A stretch of DNA of 31,718 bases from JAJYVT01 sp027339205 (GTDB taxonomy: Bacteria > Actinomycetota > Acidimicrobiia > Acidimicrobiales > RAAP-2). The DNA lies in NCBI GenBank assembly GCA_027339205.1, contig DAHWOV010000115.1, forward strand, positions 1 to 31,718, in the 5' to 3' direction. The notes beneath the pieces are model-generated. The model saw nothing but the letters and a program-made list of their open reading frames with translations. It did not search any database and was not told where the DNA came from. The position numbers and the translations under genes are program-made. Positions 29,905 through 31,718 of this stretch are shown here, piece by piece. The first letter of the stretch is position 1, and every line of letters starts with the position of its first letter.

Positions 29905-30333
29905 TCAGACGGGCACCGGCGCGGCGGCGCCGCCAAGGACCACCACCGACTCCTCCTCGATGTGCCCCCCGCCGAGCCGGTAGCTGCGCACGACAGGATG
30001 CGTGTCGCGCAGCGACACCACGACGTAGTGCCAATCGGGGTCGGGCGCTTGCTCCGCATCGGTCGCGGAGGGGTAGGCGTCGGTGTGGGTATGCGAATGG
30101 AAGACACCGATGAGCTCGATCCCGGTCCGCTCGGCGTCGCGGTCAGCCTGGAGCAGGTCGCGCGAATCGACCGAGTACACGCGCGCGGACGCCGCCGCGT
30201 TGCGCGTCGGGTACATCCGGACGATGGTCCCGCTCGACGGGTCCCCCGCCAGCATGCCACACGCCTCGTCGGGGAGACCCGAGATGCAGTGCCCGACCAT
30301 CTGCAGGTACACGTCCCGAGGCATCCGCAGCAT
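29905..30333 (-). CDS. mec: JAMM-family metalloprotease Mec (CysO-cysteine peptidase)
   Basis: A protein of 142 residues. The JAMM zinc site is complete: Glu23 in PDEACG, His79 and His81 in FHSHTHTDAYPSATD, then Ser89 and Asp92 (H-x-H-x7-S-x2-D). In M. tuberculosis Mec releases cysteine from the C-terminus of CysO; a related JAMM protein, QbsD of Pseudomonas, trims extra residues after Gly-Gly in a sulfur carrier. ATG 30333 matches the length of known Mec proteins, with TACGCT nine bases upstream. It is divergent from smpB. Confidence 0.92.
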   Translation of the reverse strand: MLRMPRDVYLQMVGHCISGLPDEACGMLAGDPSSGTIVRMYPTRNAAASARVYSVDSRDLLQADRDAERTGIELIGVFHSHTHTDAYPSATDAEQAPDPDWHYVVVSLRDTHPVVRSYRLGGGHIEEESVVVLGGAAAPVPV

Positions 30334-30342
30334 TGCTCGACG

Positions 30343-30348
30343 AGCGTA
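30343..30348 (-). promoter_or_regulatory. -10 box TACGCT of mec
   Basis: TAnnnT on the minus strand nine bases before ATG 30333, giving a transcript with at most a few untranslated bases. Confidence 0.3.
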
Positions 30349-30394
30349 CCCACCTCGGGCTGGCAGGAGACGGATGACCGGACCAGCGGCCAGG

Positions 30395-30420
30395 GCGTGA
30401 CGGGCGGGCGTGACGGGCGG
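30395..30420. repeat. 13-bp tandem duplication
   Basis: GCGTGACGGGCGG occurs twice head to tail in the divergent region between mec and smpB. Confidence 0.6.
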
Positions 30421-30496
30421 GCCACTGGGCTGACGCATCGGTGGGCCAAGGCGCCCAGGCGCACTCGGGCGGTCGGAACGGCCTGTCGTGCACACT

Positions 30497-30520
30497 TTGA
30501 CAGCGCTGTGGCCATAGCCT
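30497..30520 (+). promoter_or_regulatory. Possible smpB promoter elements
   Basis: TTGACA at 30497-30502 is a perfect -35 hexamer, but the TAnnnT box TAGCCT (30515-30520) is only 12 bases away, too short for the usual spacing. TAGCCT ends nine bases before ATG 30530, so a near-leaderless mRNA is possible. Confidence 0.3.
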
Positions 30521-30529
30521 CACCGTGCA

Positions 30530-31057
30530 ATGGGACGAGCGAAGAAGGTCGCCGCCAACCGCGCCGCGCAGCGTGACGGCCGCCGGGGCGACCGGACGGT
30601 CGCCACCAACCGGCGGGCTCGCCACGACTACGAGGTGCTCGAGACCATCGAGGCCGGCATCGTGCTCCACGGGAGCGAGGTGAAGTCGTTGCGTGAGGGG
30701 AAGGCTCAGCTCGCCGATGCGTATGCCCGAGTGGACGACGGCGAGCTATGGCTCTACGGAGTGCACATTCCGCCGTGGCAGTTCGCGACGGGCTTTGGCG
30801 GCCACGAGCCTTCTCGTAAGCGCAAGCTCCTCGTGCACCGAAGGCAGATCGACGAGCTGATGGGGCGCGCCCAGCAGCAATCGCTCACCTTGGTGCCTCT
30901 TTCCCTGTACTTCAAGGATGGCAGGGCCAAGGTCCAACTCGCCCTCGCTCGAGGGCGGAAGCTCTACGACAAGCGTCAGGCGATTCTCACCCGCGAGGCT
31001 GAACGTGAGTCCGCCAGGGCGCTGCGCAACGCCCAGCGCTGGGGCGTGCACAGATGA
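30530..31057 (+). CDS. smpB: SsrA-binding protein SmpB
   Basis: A protein of 175 residues that carries tmRNA to stalled ribosomes. Core motifs are TNRRARHDYEVLETIEAGI, GSEVKSLREGKAQLADAYA, LYGVHIPP and KLLVHRRQIDEL, with VPLSLYFKDGRAKVQLALARGRKLYDKRQ towards the basic C-terminal tail that enters the mRNA channel. The first ~25 residues are an Arg/Ala-rich extension. It is followed 156 bases later by its partner RNA ssrA. Confidence 0.96.
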   Translation: MGRAKKVAANRAAQRDGRRGDRTVATNRRARHDYEVLETIEAGIVLHGSEVKSLREGKAQLADAYARVDDGELWLYGVHIPPWQFATGFGGHEPSRKRKLLVHRRQIDELMGRAQQQSLTLVPLSLYFKDGRAKVQLALARGRKLYDKRQAILTREAERESARALRNAQRWGVHR

Positions 31058-31158
31058 CAGACGAAGGGCGATGAAGCAGAGGGGCGGGGTCGGGTGCGTA
31101 CGCCCTCGGCGTCCAGTCGGTAGCTTCACCCGACCCGGCGCTGCCAGGGGAAACACGG

Positions 31159-31164
31159 TAGACT
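31159..31164 (+). promoter_or_regulatory. Possible -10 box TAGACT of ssrA
   Basis: TAGACT lies about 50 bases before the mature tmRNA 5' end, leaving a short precursor leader for processing. No clear -35 box at the right spacing. Confidence 0.3.
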
Positions 31165-31213
31165 GGGTTCGCGCCCGTGAGGGCGACCGCAAAGGCATTC
31201 AAGATCAATGCGA

Positions 31214-31561
31214 GGGGGTGAAAGGTCTCGACTTCGGTCGTCGAGTTGGGAGAAGCGAGCCGTGGTCTCCGGAGCCACGTAAAAGAGCCGGAACACCAAA
31301 CAAACGCCGAGCCTGAGCTCGCGTACGCTGCTTAATCAGTAGCGTCGTCCGCCCAGCCCCTGCTCCACGGGCTGGTGAACGGGCGTCATCGAGTGGAGCT
31401 TGCCCGCAGGCTGCTCCGGCTGACCTGCGGGGACTCTTCGCCGGATAAGGGGCGTTGCCGCCGCCGGCAGCAGCACCGCCCCCGACATACTCCTGTCGGC
31501 TGCGCTCGGAGAAGGCCCAATGAGAAGCCGGAGGACGCGGGTTCGATTCCCGCCACCTCCA
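31214..31561 (+). ncRNA. ssrA: tmRNA (ssrA)
   Basis: A 348-nt tmRNA. The tRNA-like ends pair: GGGGGTG at 31214-31220 with CACCTCC at 31554-31560, discriminator A, and the T arm CGGG-TTCGATT-CCCG precedes the 3' end. The tag frame, aligned by eye on the mycobacterial gene where AAAC precedes the resume codon, starts at GCC 31306 and ends at TAA 31333-31335; it encodes AEPELAYAA after the untemplated Ala. The tag ends in Ala-Ala as required for ClpXP recognition. No CCA is encoded. The 3' end is also the junction of an integrated element. Confidence 0.93.
31306..31335 (+). other. tmRNA tag-peptide reading frame
   Basis: The resume codon GCC, eight further codons and TAA, giving tag (A)AEPELAYAA. 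The penultimate part Leu-Ala-Tyr-Ala-Ala differs from the common Tyr-Ala-Leu-Ala-Ala. The exact resume point is inferred from similarity to the mycobacterial gene. Confidence 0.7.
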
Positions 31562-31718
31562 CTCGAGTTTCGTATGAGAACTCGGGCACGCTGAAGATGT
31601 CGTCGAAGGGCGGCCGGTACTGCTCGTGGCAGAGCCGGCCGTCCTTCACGTCGAGGCGCTCGAACACCGCCGCGTTGAACTGCTTGCGGGTGCGGTCGGA
31701 CGCCTTGGCGTAGGCGTC
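31386..31718 (-). CDS. Serine recombinase (integrase), C-terminal part running off the right edge
   Basis: An open frame from the window edge to the stop at 31386. The edge-proximal part reads DAYAKASDRTRKQFNAAVFE and EQYRPPFDDIFSVPEF, resembling the extreme C-terminus of large serine recombinases. From about EVAGIEPASSGF onward the frame is simply the antisense of the ssrA 3' region, so the last ~58 residues come from the host RNA gene and not the element. This fits an integrase at one end of an element inserted at the 3' end of ssrA. The catalytic domain is outside the window. Confidence 0.7.
   Translation of the reverse strand, partial: DAYAKASDRTRKQFNAAVFERLDVKDGRLCHEQYRPPFDDIFSVPEFSYETRVEVAGIEPASSGFSLGLLRAQPTGVCRGRCCCRRRQRPLSGEESPQVSRSSLRASSTR
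31535..31718. mobile_element. Left boundary of an element integrated at the ssrA 3' end
   Basis: The host-element junction should lie near the T arm and acceptor 3' strand of ssrA (about 31535-31561), a classic attachment site. The element extends rightwards beyond the window. The second attachment site cannot be seen, so the exact crossover is unknown. Confidence 0.5.

Overview
The window is GC-rich, dense bacterial DNA of actinobacterial type. Supporting signs are the mec-cysO-cysM sulfur cluster followed by a metallo-hydrolase, rph and rdgB (the order known from Mycobacterium tuberculosis), frequent GTG starts, 4-bp stop/start overlaps, and TAnnnT boxes 6-9 bases before start codons that suggest leaderless transcripts. 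The Wzm/Wzt exporter and form II CO-dehydrogenase genes fit an Acidimicrobiia-like lineage, but this placement is inference.

Layout. 1-1908: a cut-off small gene, tRNA-Arg(UCU), gene-poor DNA with a possible broken STAS-domain gene, and tRNA-His. 1909-2992: a SprT/YgjP-like zinc peptidase and a small HTH-TOBE (molybdate-sensing type) regulator. 3013-5914, minus: molybdate/tungstate uptake, with a ModB-ModC fusion and a binding protein. 6082-7718, plus: mog and moaA. 7745-19172, minus: a compact run holding a MobA-MoaE fusion, moeA, moaD, coxS, coxL, coxM, a MoxR ATPase, a VWA protein, an XdhC-family protein, a MocA-like cytidylyltransferase and coxG. 19227-24388, minus: clpP, wzm, wzt, a methyltransferase and a glycosyltransferase, probably for surface glycan synthesis and export. 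24428-25623, plus: tRNA-Leu(UAG) directly abutting a glycerate kinase. 25975-30333, minus: mec, cysO, cysM, metallo-hydrolase, rph, rdgB. 30530-31561, plus: smpB and ssrA (tmRNA). At the right edge the C-terminus of a large serine recombinase points back into the 3' end of ssrA, the mark of an integrated element.

How the genes work together. Oxyanion uptake (ModA, ModBC) under a TOBE regulator supplies Mo or W. MoaA, the MoaD/MoaE synthase, Mog and MoeA make molybdopterin and insert metal; MocA- and MobA-type transferases add the nucleotide. The product loads a form II (AYRGAGR) Mo-hydroxylase, with the MoxR, VWA, XdhC and CoxG proteins as maturation factors. moaC is not in the window.

The most interesting signals are: two domain fusions in the molybdenum pathway; a MoaD that ends in Gly-Gly-Ala, not Gly-Gly, in a genome that also encodes a JAMM protease of the type that trims such tails; several unrelated ~15-bp minisatellites at gene boundaries of the CO-dehydrogenase operon; a probable leaderless 20-codon leader ORF overlapping moaA; and a glycerate kinase whose TTG start lies four bases after a tRNA.
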